A DNA stretch of 64,000 nucleotides from Aristolochia californica (taxonomy: Eukaryota; Streptophyta; Magnoliopsida; Piperales; Aristolochiaceae). The notes beneath the pieces are model-generated. The model was not told where the DNA came from and did no database searches. It saw only the letters and a list, made by a program, of their open reading frames with translations. The stretch spans positions 18,725,276 through 18,789,275 of the forward strand of contig JARWKL010000006.1 of assembly GCA_029961685.1 (NCBI GenBank). Reading direction: 5' to 3'. The stretch's first letter is position 1. Every line of letters starts with the position of its first letter. Below, piece after piece: positions 1 through 12,500 of the stretch. The position numbers and the translations under genes were made by a program.

Positions 1-3000
1 ATCTCTCTCAGCATTTGTGCATTTCCATTTTGAATGTTCAATTTTTTTCCAAATCCAAACTTGGCCCACTTTTCTTGTAAACAAAACGATCACAAAAAAA
101 TGAAATTTATAGTGTTCTTGTTTGAAAAAAATTTCAAAAATATAATAAATGTAAGTGAAGAAAACTATTTCACGCACGAAAAATGAACTCCAAAGTTTTA
201 TTATCCGTGTTTGTAAAATTCCACTGGTACAACCCCTAATAGCTTGATGGAATTTAAAAAGAAAGAGATTTCTAATTGACCCAAATATGTTTTAAATGTG
301 GTGGATATGCATGCCAGACACATATTGAAGATGTAAATGACCTATTGATCCAAAAATTTTAAGGAGTAGAAAAAAATAAATTCCCAAGTTAACGTGTGGT
401 TGGAAATTTGCCAGAGCCAAACAACCCACTTTTTGCCTATCCTTCAAAATCACAGATACTTTTTGGAATTATCTCTCTCAGCCTTTGTGCATATCCATTT
501 TGGATGTTAAATTTTTTTTCAAATCCAAACTTGTCCCACTTTTCCCATAAACAAAACGATCACAACAAAATGAAAATTTTAGAGTTCATATTTGAAAAAA
601 ATTGAAAACTATCATAAATGTAAGTTAAGAAAATTATTTCACGCACTAAAAATGAACTCTAATGTTTTTTTATCTATATTTGGGAAATTTCACTAGTACA
701 ACCCCTAATAGCTTGATGGAATTTTATAAGAAAGAGATTTCTTATTGATCCTGTCATGTTTTAAATGTGGTCCATATGCATGCTAGAAACAAGCTGAAGA
801 TGCATATGACCTAATGATCCAAAAATTTCAAGGAGTAGAAAAAATTTAAATGCTCAAGTTAACGTTTTCATATTTTCCATAGCCAAACAACCCACATTTC
901 CCTATCATTCAAAATCACTAATACTTTTTGGAATTATCTTTCTCAGGATTTGTGCATTTCCATTTTGGATATACGATTTTTTTTAAAATCCAAACTTGTC
1001 CCACTTTTCTCATTAACAAAACGATCACAACAAAAAGAAAATTTTAGAGTTCATCTATGCAAAAGAATTTGAAAACTAAAATAAATGTCTGTAAAGAAAA
1101 ATATTTCACGCACTAAAAATGAACACCAAAGTTTTGTTATCCATGTTTTGGAAATTCCACTAGTACAAGTACTAAAAGCTTGGTGAAATTTTATAAGAAA
1201 GAGATTTTGAATTGATCGTAACATGTTATAAATGTGGTGGATATGCATGCCAGACACATGTTGAAGAAGAAAATGACATTATGATTCAAAAATTTCTAGT
1301 AGAAAAAAACTAAATTTTTAAGTAAACGTGTGGTTGGATATTTACCAGAGCCAAACAACCAACTTTTTGCCTATCCTTCAAAATCACAGTTACTTTTTGG
1401 AATTATCTTCCTCAGCATTTGTGCATTTCTATTTTGGGTGTTCAATTTTTTTTCAAATCCAAACTTGTCCCACTTTTCTAGTAAACAAAACGATCACAAC
1501 AAAAAGAAAATTTTAGAGTTCATGTATGCAAAAAAAATTGAAAACTAAAATAAATGTAAGTGATGAAAATTATTTCATGCACTAAAAATGAACTACAAAG
1601 TTTTGTTATCCATGTTTGGGAAATTCCACTAGTACAACCCCTAATAGCTTGGTGGAATTTTATATGAAAGTGAAATCTAAATTATCCTAAAATATTTTAA
1701 ATGTGGTGGATATGCATGCCAGAAACATGTTGAAGATACAAATGACCTAATGATCCAAAAATTTCAAGGAGTAGAAAAAAATTAAATTCTCAAGTTAACG
1801 TGTGGTTTGATATTTAACATAGCCAAACAACTCACTTTTTGCCTATCCTTCAAAATGAAAGATACTTTTTTGAATTATCTTTCTTAGCATTTGTGCATTT
1901 CCAGTTTGGTTGTTCAATATTTTTTTCAAATTAAAACTTGTCCCAGTTTTCTCGTAAACAAAATGCACACAACAAAATGAAAATTTTGGAGTTCGTCGAT
2001 GCAAAAAAATTGAAAATATAATAAATGTAAGTGATGAAAATTATTTCACGCACTAAAAATGAACTCCAAAGTTTTGTTATCCATGTTCAGGAAATTCCAA
2101 TAGTGCAACCCCTAATAGCTTGGTGGAATTTTAAAAGAAAGAGATTTCTAAATTATGCTAACATGTTTTAAATGTGGTGGATATGCATGCCAGAAGTGTG
2201 AAGATGTAAATGACCTAATGATCCAAAAATTTCAACGAGTAGAAAAAATTTAAATTCTCAAGTTTACGTGTGGTTTGATATTTACCGTAGCCAAACAACC
2301 CAGTTTTTGCCTATCCTTCAAAATCACAGCTTCTTTTTGGAATTATCTTTCTCAACATTTGTGCATTTGCATTTTGGTTGTTCAAGTTTTTTTTGAAATC
2401 CAATCTTGTCCCACTTTTCTCCTATACAAAAAGATCACAACCAAATAAAAATTTTAGATTTCATGTATGCAAAAAAAATTGAAAACTATAAAAAATGTAT
2501 GTGAAGAAAATTATTTCACGCACTAAAAATGAACTCAAAAGTTTTGTTATCCATGTTTGGGAAATTCCACTTGTACAATCCCTAATGGGTTGGTGGAATT
2601 TTATAAGAGAGAGATTTTTATTTGATCCTAACATGTTTTAAAAGTGGTGGATGTGCATGCCAGAAACATATTGAAGATGCAAATGACCTAATGATCCAAA
2701 AAATTTTAGGAGTTGAAAAAAATAAATTCTCACGTTAAGGCCATGTTGGATAGTTACGAGAGCCAAAAAACCCACTTTTTGCCTATCCTTCAAAATCACA
2801 GATACTTTTTGGAAATATCTCTCTCAGCATTTGTGCATTTCCATTTTGGATGTTCAATTTTTTTTCATATCCAAACTTGTCCCACTTTTCTTGTAAACAA
2901 AACGATCACATCAAAATGAAAATTTTAAAGTTTATGTATGCAAAAACATTTTAAAACAAAAATAAATGAAAGTGATGAAAATTATTTCACACACTAAAAA

Positions 3001-3639
3001 TGAACTCAAAATTTTAATTATCCATGCTTGGGAAATTCCACTAGTACAACGCCTAATAGCTTGGTGGAAGTTTACAAGAATGAGATTTGTAAATTGTCCT
3101 AACATGATTTAAATGTGGTGGATCTGCATGCAAGAAACATGTTGAAGATGCAAATGACCTAATGATCCAAAAATTTCAACGAGCAAAAAAAATTAAATAC
3201 CCAAGTTCACGTGTGGTTGGATATTTGCCAGAGCCAAACAACCCACTTTTTGCCTATCCTTCAAAATCACAGATACACTTTGGAATTATCTCTCTCAGCA
3301 TTTGTGCATTTCCAATTTGGATTTTAATTTTTTTTGAAATCCAAACTTGTCCCACTTTTCTCGTAAACAAAACGATCACCACAAAATGACAACATGTATC
3401 CAAAAAAATTTGAAAACTCTAATAAATGTAAGTGAAGAAAATATTTTCACGTACTAAAAATGAAGTCCAAAGTTTTGTTAACCATGTTTTGGAAATTCCA
3501 CTAGTACAACCTCTAATAGCTTGGTGGAATTTTATAAGAAGGAGATTTCAAATTGATCCTAAAATGTTTTAAATGTGGTGGATATGCAAGCTAGAAACAT
3601 GTTGAAGATGCAAATGACCTAATGATCCAAAAATTGCGA

Positions 3640-3740
3640 GTAGTAAAAAATTAAATTCTCAAGTTAACGTCTGGTTGGTTACTTACCAGAGCATTTCCAT
3701 TTTGGATGTTCAATTTTTTGTTCAAATCCAAACTTGTCCC
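3640..3740 (+). repeat. Truncated A monomer (about 67-bp internal deletion)
   Basis: At 3690/3691 the text jumps from TTACCAGAGC straight to ATTTCCATTTTGG. The piece normally between them, from CAAACAACCCAC through TATCTCTCTCAGC, is missing. The bases AGC occur at both ends of the lost piece in normal monomers, so this looks like a deletion at a 3-bp microhomology. Confidence 0.85.
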
Positions 3741-3960
3741 ACTTTTATGGTAAACAAAAAGATCACAACGAAATGAAAAATTTAGAGTTCATGTATGCAA
3801 AAAAAAATTAAAAACTATAATAAATGTAAGTGAAGAAAATTATTTCTTGCACTAAAAGTGAACTCGAAAGTTTTGTTATCCATGTTTGGGAAATTCCACT
3901 AGAGCAACCCCTAATAGCTTGGTGGAATTTTATAAGAAAGTGATTTGTAAATTATCCTAA

Positions 3961-6440
3961 CATGTTTTAAATGTGATGGATATGCATGCATGCCAGAAAC
4001 ATGTTGAAGATGCAAATGACCTAATGATCCAAATTTTCAACAAGAATAAAAAAATAAATTCCCAAGTTAACGTGTGCTTGGATATTGACCAGAGCAAAAC
4101 AACCCACTTTTTGCCTATCCTTCTATATCACAGATACATTTTGGAAATATCTATCTTAGCATTTGTGCACTTCCATTTTGGATATTCAATTTTTTTTCAA
4201 ATCCAGCCTACTTTTCTCTTCCACAAAACGATCACAAGAAAATGAAAATTTTAGAGTTCTTGTTTGAAAACAATTTGAAAAATACAATAAATGTAAGTGA
4301 AAAAAATTATTTCACCCACTAAAATTGAACTCCAAAGTTTTGTTACCCATGTTTGGGAAATTCCACAAGTACAACCCCTAATAGCTTGATGGAATTTTAT
4401 AAGAAAGAGATTTCTAATTGATCCTAACATGTTTTAAATGTGGTGGATATGCATGCCAGAAACATATTGAAGATGCAAATGGCCTAATGATGCAAAAATT
4501 TTAAGAAGTAGAAAAAAATAAATCCCCAAGTTAACGTGTGGTTGGATATTTGCTAGAGCCAAACAACCCACTTTTTGCCTATCCTTCAAAATGTCAGATA
4601 CTTTTGGGAATTATCTCTCTCAGCCTTTGTGCTTTTCCATTTTGGATGTTAGTTTTTTTTTCAAATCCAAACTTGTCCCACTTTCCTCGTAAACAAAACG
4701 ATCACAACAAAATGAAAATTTTAGAGTTCATGTTTGAAAAAAATATGAAAACTATAATAAATGTATGTGAAGAAAATTAATTCATGCACTAAAAATGAAC
4801 TCCAAAGTTTTGTTATCCATGTTTGGGAAATTCCACTAGTACAACTCCTAATAGTTTGATGGAATTTTATAAAAAAAAGATTTCTAATTCATCCTAACAT
4901 GTTTTAAATGTGGTCGATATGCATGCGAGAAACATGCTGAAGATGCAAAAGACCTAATAATCCAAAAACTTCAAAGAGTAGAAAAAAATTAAGTTCTCAA
5001 GTTAACGTCAGGTTGGATATTTACCAGAGTCAAACAACCCACTTTTTGCCTATCCTTTAAAATCACAGATACTTATTGGAATTATCTCTCTCAGCATTTG
5101 TGCATGTCCATTTTGGATGTTCAATTTTTTTCAAATCCAAACTTGTCCCACTTTTCCCGTAAACAAAACGATCACAACAAAATAAAAATTTTAGAGTTCA
5201 TGTACACAAAAAAATTTGAAATCTATAATAAATGTAAGTGATGAAAATTATTTCACGCACTAAAAATGAACTCGAAAGTTTTGTTATCCACGTTTGGGAA
5301 ATTCCACTAGTACAACCCCTAATAGCTTGGTGGAATTTTATAAGAAAGAGATTTTAAAATTATCCTAACATGTTTTAAATGTCATGGATATGCATGCATG
5401 CAAGAACCATGTTGAAGATGCAAATGACTTAATGATCCAAAAATTTCAACAAGCAAAAAAAATTAAATTCCCAAGTTAACGTGTGGTTGGATATTTACCA
5501 GAGCAAAACTACCCACTTTTTGCATATCCTTCAATATCACAGATACATTTTGGAAATATCTCTATCAGCATTTGTGCACATCCATTTTGGATGTTCAATT
5601 TTTTTTCAAATCCAAACTTGTCCCACTTTTTTCGTCAACAAAACGATCACAAGAAAATGAAAATTTTAGAGTTCTTGTTTGAAAAAAATTGGTAAAATAT
5701 AATAAATTTAAGATGAAGAAAAATATTTCACGCACTAAAAATGAACTCCAAAGTTTTGTTACCCATGTTTGGGAAATTCCACCAGTACAACCCTTAATAC
5801 CTTGATGGAATTTTATAAGAAAGAGATTTCTAATTGATCTTAACATGTTTTAAATGTGGTGGATATGCATGCTTAAAACATACTGAAGATGTAAATGACC
5901 TAATGATGCAAAAATTTTAAGAAGTAGAAAAACAAATTCCCAAGTTAACATGTGGTTGGATATTTGCTAGAGCCAAACAACCCACTTTTTGCCTATCCTT
6001 CAAAATGACAGATACTTTTTGGAATTATCTCTCTCAGCCTTTATGCTTTTCCATTTTGGATGTTAATTTTTTTTTCAAATCCAAACTTGTTCCACTTTTC
6101 TCGTAAACAAAACGATCACAACAAAATGAAAATTTTAGAGTTCATGTTTGAAAAAAATATGAAAACTATAACAAATGTAAGTGAAGAAAATTATTTCACG
6201 CACTAAAAATGAACTCCAAAGTTTTGTTATCCATGTTTGGGAAATTCCACTAGTACAACCCCTGATAGCTTGATGGAATTTTATAGAAAAAAAATTTCTA
6301 ATTCATCCTAACATGTTTTAAATGTGGTGGATATGCATGCGAGAAACATGCTGAAGATCCAAAAGACCTAATGATCCAAAAATTTCAAGGAGTAGAAAAA
6401 AATTAAATTCTCTAGTTAACGTGTGGTTTCATATTTGTCG
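3961..6440 (+). repeat. Higher-order repeat, three-monomer period (about 1,411 bp)
   Basis: Private variants recur every third monomer. The units at about 3,970-4,260 and 5,380-5,690 share a doubled GCATGCATGC, TTTCAACAAG, CACAAGAAAATGA and GAGTTCTTGTTTGAAAA. The following units (about 4,550 and 5,965) share TTTGCTAGAGCC and CAGCCTTTRTGCTTTTCC. Offsets are 1,410-1,414 bp, three times the monomer. This is the signature of amplification as a trimer rather than as single units. Confidence 0.75.
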
Positions 6441-6790
6441 TAGCCAAACAACCCACTTTTTGCCTATCCTTCAAAATCACAGATACTTTTTGGAATTATC
6501 TCTCTTAGCATTTGTGCATTTCCATTTTGGATGTTCAATTTTTTTTCAAATCCAAACTTGTCCCACTTTTCTCGTAAAAAAAGTGATCACAACAAAATGA
6601 AAATTTTAGAGTTCATGTTTGAAAAAAATTTGAAAACTATAACAAAAGTAAGTGAAGAAAATTATTTCACGCACTAAAAATGAACTCCAAAGTTTTGTTA
6701 TCCATGTTTCGGAAATTCCACTAGTACAACCCCTAATAGCTTGGTGGAATTTTATAAGAAAGAGATTTCTAATTGATCCTAATATGTTTT
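5638..6790 (+). repeat. Duplicated 1.15-kb block, copy 1
   Basis: This block of about 2.4 monomers is nearly identical to 8,360-9,511 (offset about 2,723 bp). Shared private variants include GAAAAAAATTGGTAAAATAT, CCACCAGTACAACCCTTAAT, GCATGCTTAAAACATACTG, CTCGTAAAAAAAGTGATC and TTTCATATTTGTCGTAGCC. Identity falls to the ordinary between-monomer level past about 6,790. Confidence 0.88.
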
Positions 6791-6914
6791 AAATGTGGTG
6801 GATATGCATGCAAGAAACATGTTGAAGATGGAAATGACCTAATGATCCAAAAAATTCAAGGAGTAGAAAAAAATTAAATTCTCAAGTTAATGTCTGGTTT
6901 GATATTTACCAGAG
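6444..6914 (+). repeat. Representative complete A monomer (471 bp)
   Basis: One full unit measured from the anchor CCAAACAACCCAC to the base before the next anchor at 6915. It contains all A-subfamily landmarks: the T8 run near 6540, a GATCACAACAAAATG block near 6585, GAACTCCAAAG near 6683, and the conserved dyad around the ATATGCATGC core near 6800. It can serve as a reference unit for aligning the other copies. Confidence 0.9.
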
Positions 6915-7251
6915 CCAAACAACCCACTGTTTGCTTTTCCTTCAAAATCACAGATACTTTTGGGAATTATCTATCTCAGCACTTGTGCATTATAGTTTTG
7001 GATGTTCAATTTTTTTTCAAATCCTAACTTGTCCCACTTTTCTCGTAAAAAAAACGATCACAACGAAATGAAAAATTTAGAGTTCATATATGCAAAAAAA
7101 TTGAAAACTATAATAAATGTAAGTGAAGAATATTATTTCACGCTATAAAAATGAACTCCAAAGTTTTGTTATCATTGTTTGGGAAATTCCACTAGTACAG
7201 CCCCTAATAGCTTGGTGGAATTTTATAAGAAAGAGGTTTCTAATTGATCAT

Positions 7252-7294
7252 AACATGTTTTAAATGTGGTGGATATGCATGCCAGAAACATGTT
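7252..7294. repeat. Conserved 9-bp inverted repeat (dyad) in A monomers, representative copy
   Basis: AACATGTTT at 7252-7260 and its exact reverse complement AAACATGTT at 7286-7294 flank a 25-bp spacer holding the self-complementary cores ATGCAT and GCATGC. The same arrangement appears in most A monomers and, with a 22-bp spacer, in B monomers (for example 61,867-61,906). It is one of the best preserved parts of the unit. It could be a protein-binding dyad or a hairpin. Function is not shown by the sequence. Confidence 0.85.
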
Positions 7295-8359
7295 GAAGAT
7301 GCAAATGACCTAATGATCCAAAATTTTCAAGAGAGTATAAAAAAATTAATTTCTCATGTTAACTTCTTGTTGGATATTTACCATTGCTAAGCAACACACT
7401 TTTTGCCTATCCTTCAAAATCACATATACTTTTTGGAATTATCTCTCTCCGCATTTGTGCATTTCCATTTTGGATGTTCAACTTTTTTTTCAAATCCAAA
7501 CTGGTCCCTCTTTTCTTGAAAATAAAACGATCACATCAAAATGAAGATATTAGAGTTCATGTATGTAAAAGCATTTGAAATCTAAAATAAATATAAGTGA
7601 TGAAAATTATTTCACGCACTAAAAATGAACTCCAATGTTTTATTATCCATGTTTGGGAAATTCCATTAGTACAACACCTAATAGCTTGGTGGAATTTTTA
7701 AAGAAAGAGATTTCTAAGTTATCCTTACATGTTTTAAATGTGGTGGATATGCATGCCAGAAACATGAAGAAGATGCAAATGATCTAATGATCCAAAAATT
7801 TCAAGGAGTAGAAAAAAATTAAATTCTTAAGTTAACATGTGGTTTGATATATACCGTACCCATACAACCCACTTTTACTTACCCTTCAAAATCACAGATA
7901 CTTTTGGGAATAATCTCTCTCAGCTTTTGTGCATTTCCATTTTGGTTGTTCAATTTTTGATTTGAAATCCAAACTTGTCTCACTTTTATCATAAACAAAA
8001 TGATCACCTCAAAATGAAAATTTTAGAGTTCATGTATGCAAAAAAAAAAATTGAAAACTACAACAAATGTATGCAAAACAAATTATTTCACGCACTAAAA
8101 ATGAACTCCAAAGTTTTGTTATCCATGTTTAGGGAATTCCACTTGTACAACCCCTAATAGCTTGGCAGAATTTTATAAGAAAGATATTTCTAATTGATCC
8201 TAACATGTTTTAAATGAGGTGGTTATGCTTGCCAGAAACATGTTGAAGATGCAAATAACCTAATGATCTAAAAATTTCAAGAAGTAGAAAAAAATTAAAT
8301 TCTCAAGTTAATGTTTGGTTGGATATTTACATGAGCTAAACAACCCACTTTTTGCCTCT

Positions 8360-9511
8360 AACAAAACGATCACAAGAAAATGAAAATTTTAGAGTTCTTG
8401 TTTGAAAAAAATTGGTAAAATATAATAAATTTAAGATGAAGAAAAATATTTCACGCACTAAAAATGAACTCCAAAGTTTTGTTACCCATGTTTGGGAAAT
8501 TCCACCAGTACAACCCTTAATACCTTGATGGAATTTTATAAAAAAGAGATTTCTAATTGATCTTAACATGTTTTAAATGTGGTGGATATGCATGCTTAAA
8601 ACATACTGAAGATGTAAATGACCTAATGGTGCAAAAATTTTAAGAAGTAGAAAAACAAATTCCCAAGTTAACGTGTGGTTGGATATTTGCTAGAGCCAAA
8701 CAACCCACTTTTTGCCTATCCTTCAAAATGACAGATACTTTTAGGAATTATCTCTCTCAGCCTTTGTGCTTTTCCATTTTGGATGTTAATTTTTTTTTCA
8801 AATACAAACTTGTTCCACTTTTCTCGTAAACAAAACGATCACAACAAAATGAAAATTTTAGAGTTCATGTTTGAAAAAAATATGAAAACTATAACAAATG
8901 TAAGTGAAAAAAATTATTTCACGCACTAAAAATGAACTCCAAAGTTTTGTTATCCATGTTTGGGAAATTCCACTAGTACAACCCCTGATAGCTTGATGGA
9001 ATTTTATAGAAAAAAAATTTCTAATTCATCATAACATGTTTTAAATGTGGTGGATATGCATGCGAGAAACATGCTGAAGATCCAAAAGACCTAATGACCC
9101 AAAAATTTCAAGGAGTAGAAAAAAATTAAATTCTCTAGTTAACGTGTGGTTTCATATTTGTCGTAGCCAAACAACCCACTTTTTGCCTATCCTTCAAAAT
9201 CACAGATACTTTTTGGAATTATCTCTCTTAGCATTTGTGCATTTCCATTTTGGATGTTCAATTTTTTTTCAAATCCAAACTTGTCCCACTTTTCTCGTAA
9301 AAAAAGTGATCACAACAAAATGAAAATTTTAGAGTTCATGTTTGAAAAAAATTTGAAAACTATAACAAAAGTGATGAAAATTATTTCACGCACTAAAAAT
9401 GAACTCCAACGTTTTGTTATCAATGTTTCGAAAATTCCACTAGTACAACCCCTAATAGCTTGGTGGAATTTTATAAGAAAGAGATTTCTAATTGATCCTA
9501 ACATGTTTTAA
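8360..9511 (+). repeat. Duplicated 1.15-kb block, copy 2
   Basis: Second copy of 5,638-6,790. Its left edge coincides with a break in the monomer at about 8,357-8,360, where CTTTTTGCCTC runs directly into TAACAAAACGATCACAAG and the intervening part of the unit is missing. The right part has begun to differ from copy 1, for example AAAAGTGATGAAAATT against AAAAGTAAGTGAAGAAAATT. The shared breakpoint points to one unequal exchange or patch event. Confidence 0.88.
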
Positions 9512-12500
9512 ATGCGATGGATATGCTTGCCAGAAACATGTTGAAGATCCAAATGACCTAATGATCCAAAAATTTCAACGAGTAGAAAAAAATTAAATTC
9601 TCAAGTTAACGTGTGGTTTCATATTTGCATACCCAAACAACCCACTTTCTGCCTATTCTTTAAAATCACAGATACTTTTTGGAATTATCTTTCTCATCAT
9701 TTGTGCATTTCAATTTTGGTTTTGCATTTTTTTTTAAAATCCAAACTTGTCCCACTTTTCTCGAGTACAAAACGATCTCAACCAAATGAAAATTTTAGAG
9801 TTCATGAATGCAAAAAACGTTGAAAACTATAACAAATGTTTGTGAGGAAAATTAATTCATACACTAAAAATGCCTCTCAAAATATTTGTTATCCATGTTT
9901 GGTAAATTCCACTAGTTCAATCCCTAATAGCTTGGTGGAATTTTATAACAAAGAGATTTCTATTTGATCCTAACATGTTTTAAATGTGGATGATGTGCTT
10001 GCCAGAAACATGTGGAAGATGCAAATGACCTAATGATCCAAAAATTTCGAGTAGAAAAAAATTAAATTCTAAAGTTAACATGTGGTAGGATATTTACCAG
10101 AGCTAAACAACCCAGTTTTTGCCTATCCTTCAAAATCACTGTTACTTTTTTGAATTATCTTCCTCAGCATTTGTGTATTTCTATTTTGGATATTTAAATT
10201 TTTTTCAAATCCAAACTTTTCCCACTTTTCTTGTATACAAATCGATCACAACAAAATGAAAATTTTAGAGTTCATGTATGCAAACAAATTTCAAAACTAT
10301 AATAAATTTAAGTGATGAAAATTATTTCACGCACTAAAAATGAACTCCAAAGTTTGGTTACCTATGTTTGGGAAATTCCACAAGTACAACCCCTAATAGC
10401 TTGTTGGAATTTTATAAGAAAGTGACTTCTAAATTATCCTAAAATGTTCTAAAAGTGGTGGATATGCATGCAAGAAACATGTTGAAGATGCAAATGACCT
10501 AATGATTCAAAAATTTCAAGGAGTAGAAAAAAAAAATTCTCAAGTTAACATGTGGTTTGATATTTACCGTAGTCAAACAACCCACTTTTTGCCTATCCTT
10601 CAAAATCAAGATATATTTTGGAATTATCTCTCTCTGCATTTGTGCATTTCCATTTAGGTAGTTCAATTTTTTTTTCAATTCCAAACATCTCCCACTTTTC
10701 TCGTAAACAAAACGCTCACAACAAAATGAAAATTTAAGAGTTCATGGATGCAAAAAAAATTGAAAACTATAATAAATGTAAGTGATGAAAATTATCCCTG
10801 TTTGGGAAATTCCACTAGTACAACCCCTAATAGCTTGATGGAATTTTATTATAAAGTGATTTATAAATTATCCTAACATGTTTTAAATGTGGTGGATATG
10901 CATGCCAGAAACATGAAGAAGATGCAAATGACCTAATGATCCAAAAATTTCAATGAGTAGAAAAAATTTAATTCTCAAGTTAAAGTGTGGTTTGATATTT
11001 ACCGTAGCCAAACAACCCACTTTTTTCCTATCCTTCAAAATTACAGATAATTTTGTAATTATCTTTCTCAGCATTTGTGCATTTCCATTTTGGTTGGTCA
11101 ATTTTGTTTTCAAATCCAAACTTGTCCCACTTTTCTCGTATACCAAACGATCACAACCAAATGAAAATTTAAGAGTTCATGTATGCAAAACAAATTGAAA
11201 ACTATAATAAATATATTTGAAGAAAATTATTTCACGCACTAAAAATGAACTCGAAAGTTTTGTTATCCATGTTTGGGAAATGCCACTAGTACAACACCTA
11301 ATAGCTTGGTGGAATTTTATAAGAAAGAGATTTTTAAATTATCCTAACATGTTTTAAATGTGGTGGATATGAAAGCAAGAAACATGTTGAAGATGCAAAT
11401 GACCTAATGATCCAAAAATTTCAATGAGTAGAAAAATTAAATTCCCAAGTTAACGAGTGGTTGGATATTGGCCAGAGCCAAACAACTCACTTTTTGCCTA
11501 TTCTTCAAAATCACAGATACATTTTGGAATTATCTCTCTCAGCATTTTTGTATTTCCTTTTTGGATGTTCAATTTTTTTTCAAATCCAAACTTGTCCCAC
11601 TTTTCTCGTAAACTAAACAATCACAACAAAATGAAAATTTTACAGTCGTTGTTTGAAATAAATTTGAAAAATATAATAAATGTAAGTAAAGAAAAAATTT
11701 TCACGCACTAATAATGAACTCCAAAGTTTTGTTATCCTTGTTTGGGAAGTTCCAGTAGTAAAACCCCAAATGGCTTGGTGAAATTTTATAAGAAAGAGAT
11801 TTCTAATTGATCCTAACGTGTTTTAAATGTGGTGGATATGCATGACAGAAACATATTGAAGATGCAAATGACCTAATGATCCAAAAATTTCAAGGAGTAG
11901 AAAAAAATTAAATTCTCTAGTTATCGTGTGGTTTCATATTTGCTGTAGCCAAACAACCCAACTTTTGCCTATCCTTCAAAATCACGGATACTTTTTGGAA
12001 TTATTACTCTCAGGATTTGTGCATTTCCATTTTGCATGTTCAATTTTTTTTAAATCCAAACTTGTCCCACTTTTCTCGTAAACAAAACGATCACAACAAA
12101 ATGTAAATTTTAGAGTTCATGTATGCAAAAGAATTTGAAAACTATAATAAATGTATGTGAAAAAAATTATTTCACGCACTAAAAATGAACTCCAAAGTTT
12201 TTTTATCTATGTTTGGGAAATTCATCTAGTACAACCCCTAATAGATTGGTGGAATTTTATAAGAAAGAGATTTCTAATTGATCCTAACATGTTTTAAATG
12301 TGGTGGATATGCATGACAGAAACATGTTGAAGATGCAAATGACCTAATGATAAGAAAATTTTAAGGAGTAGAAAAAATTAATATCTCAAGTTAACGTCTG
12401 GTTGGATTTACGAGAGCCAAACAACACACATTTTGCCTATCCTTCAAAATCACATATACTTTTGGGAATTATCTCTCTCAGCATTTGTGCATTTCCATCT

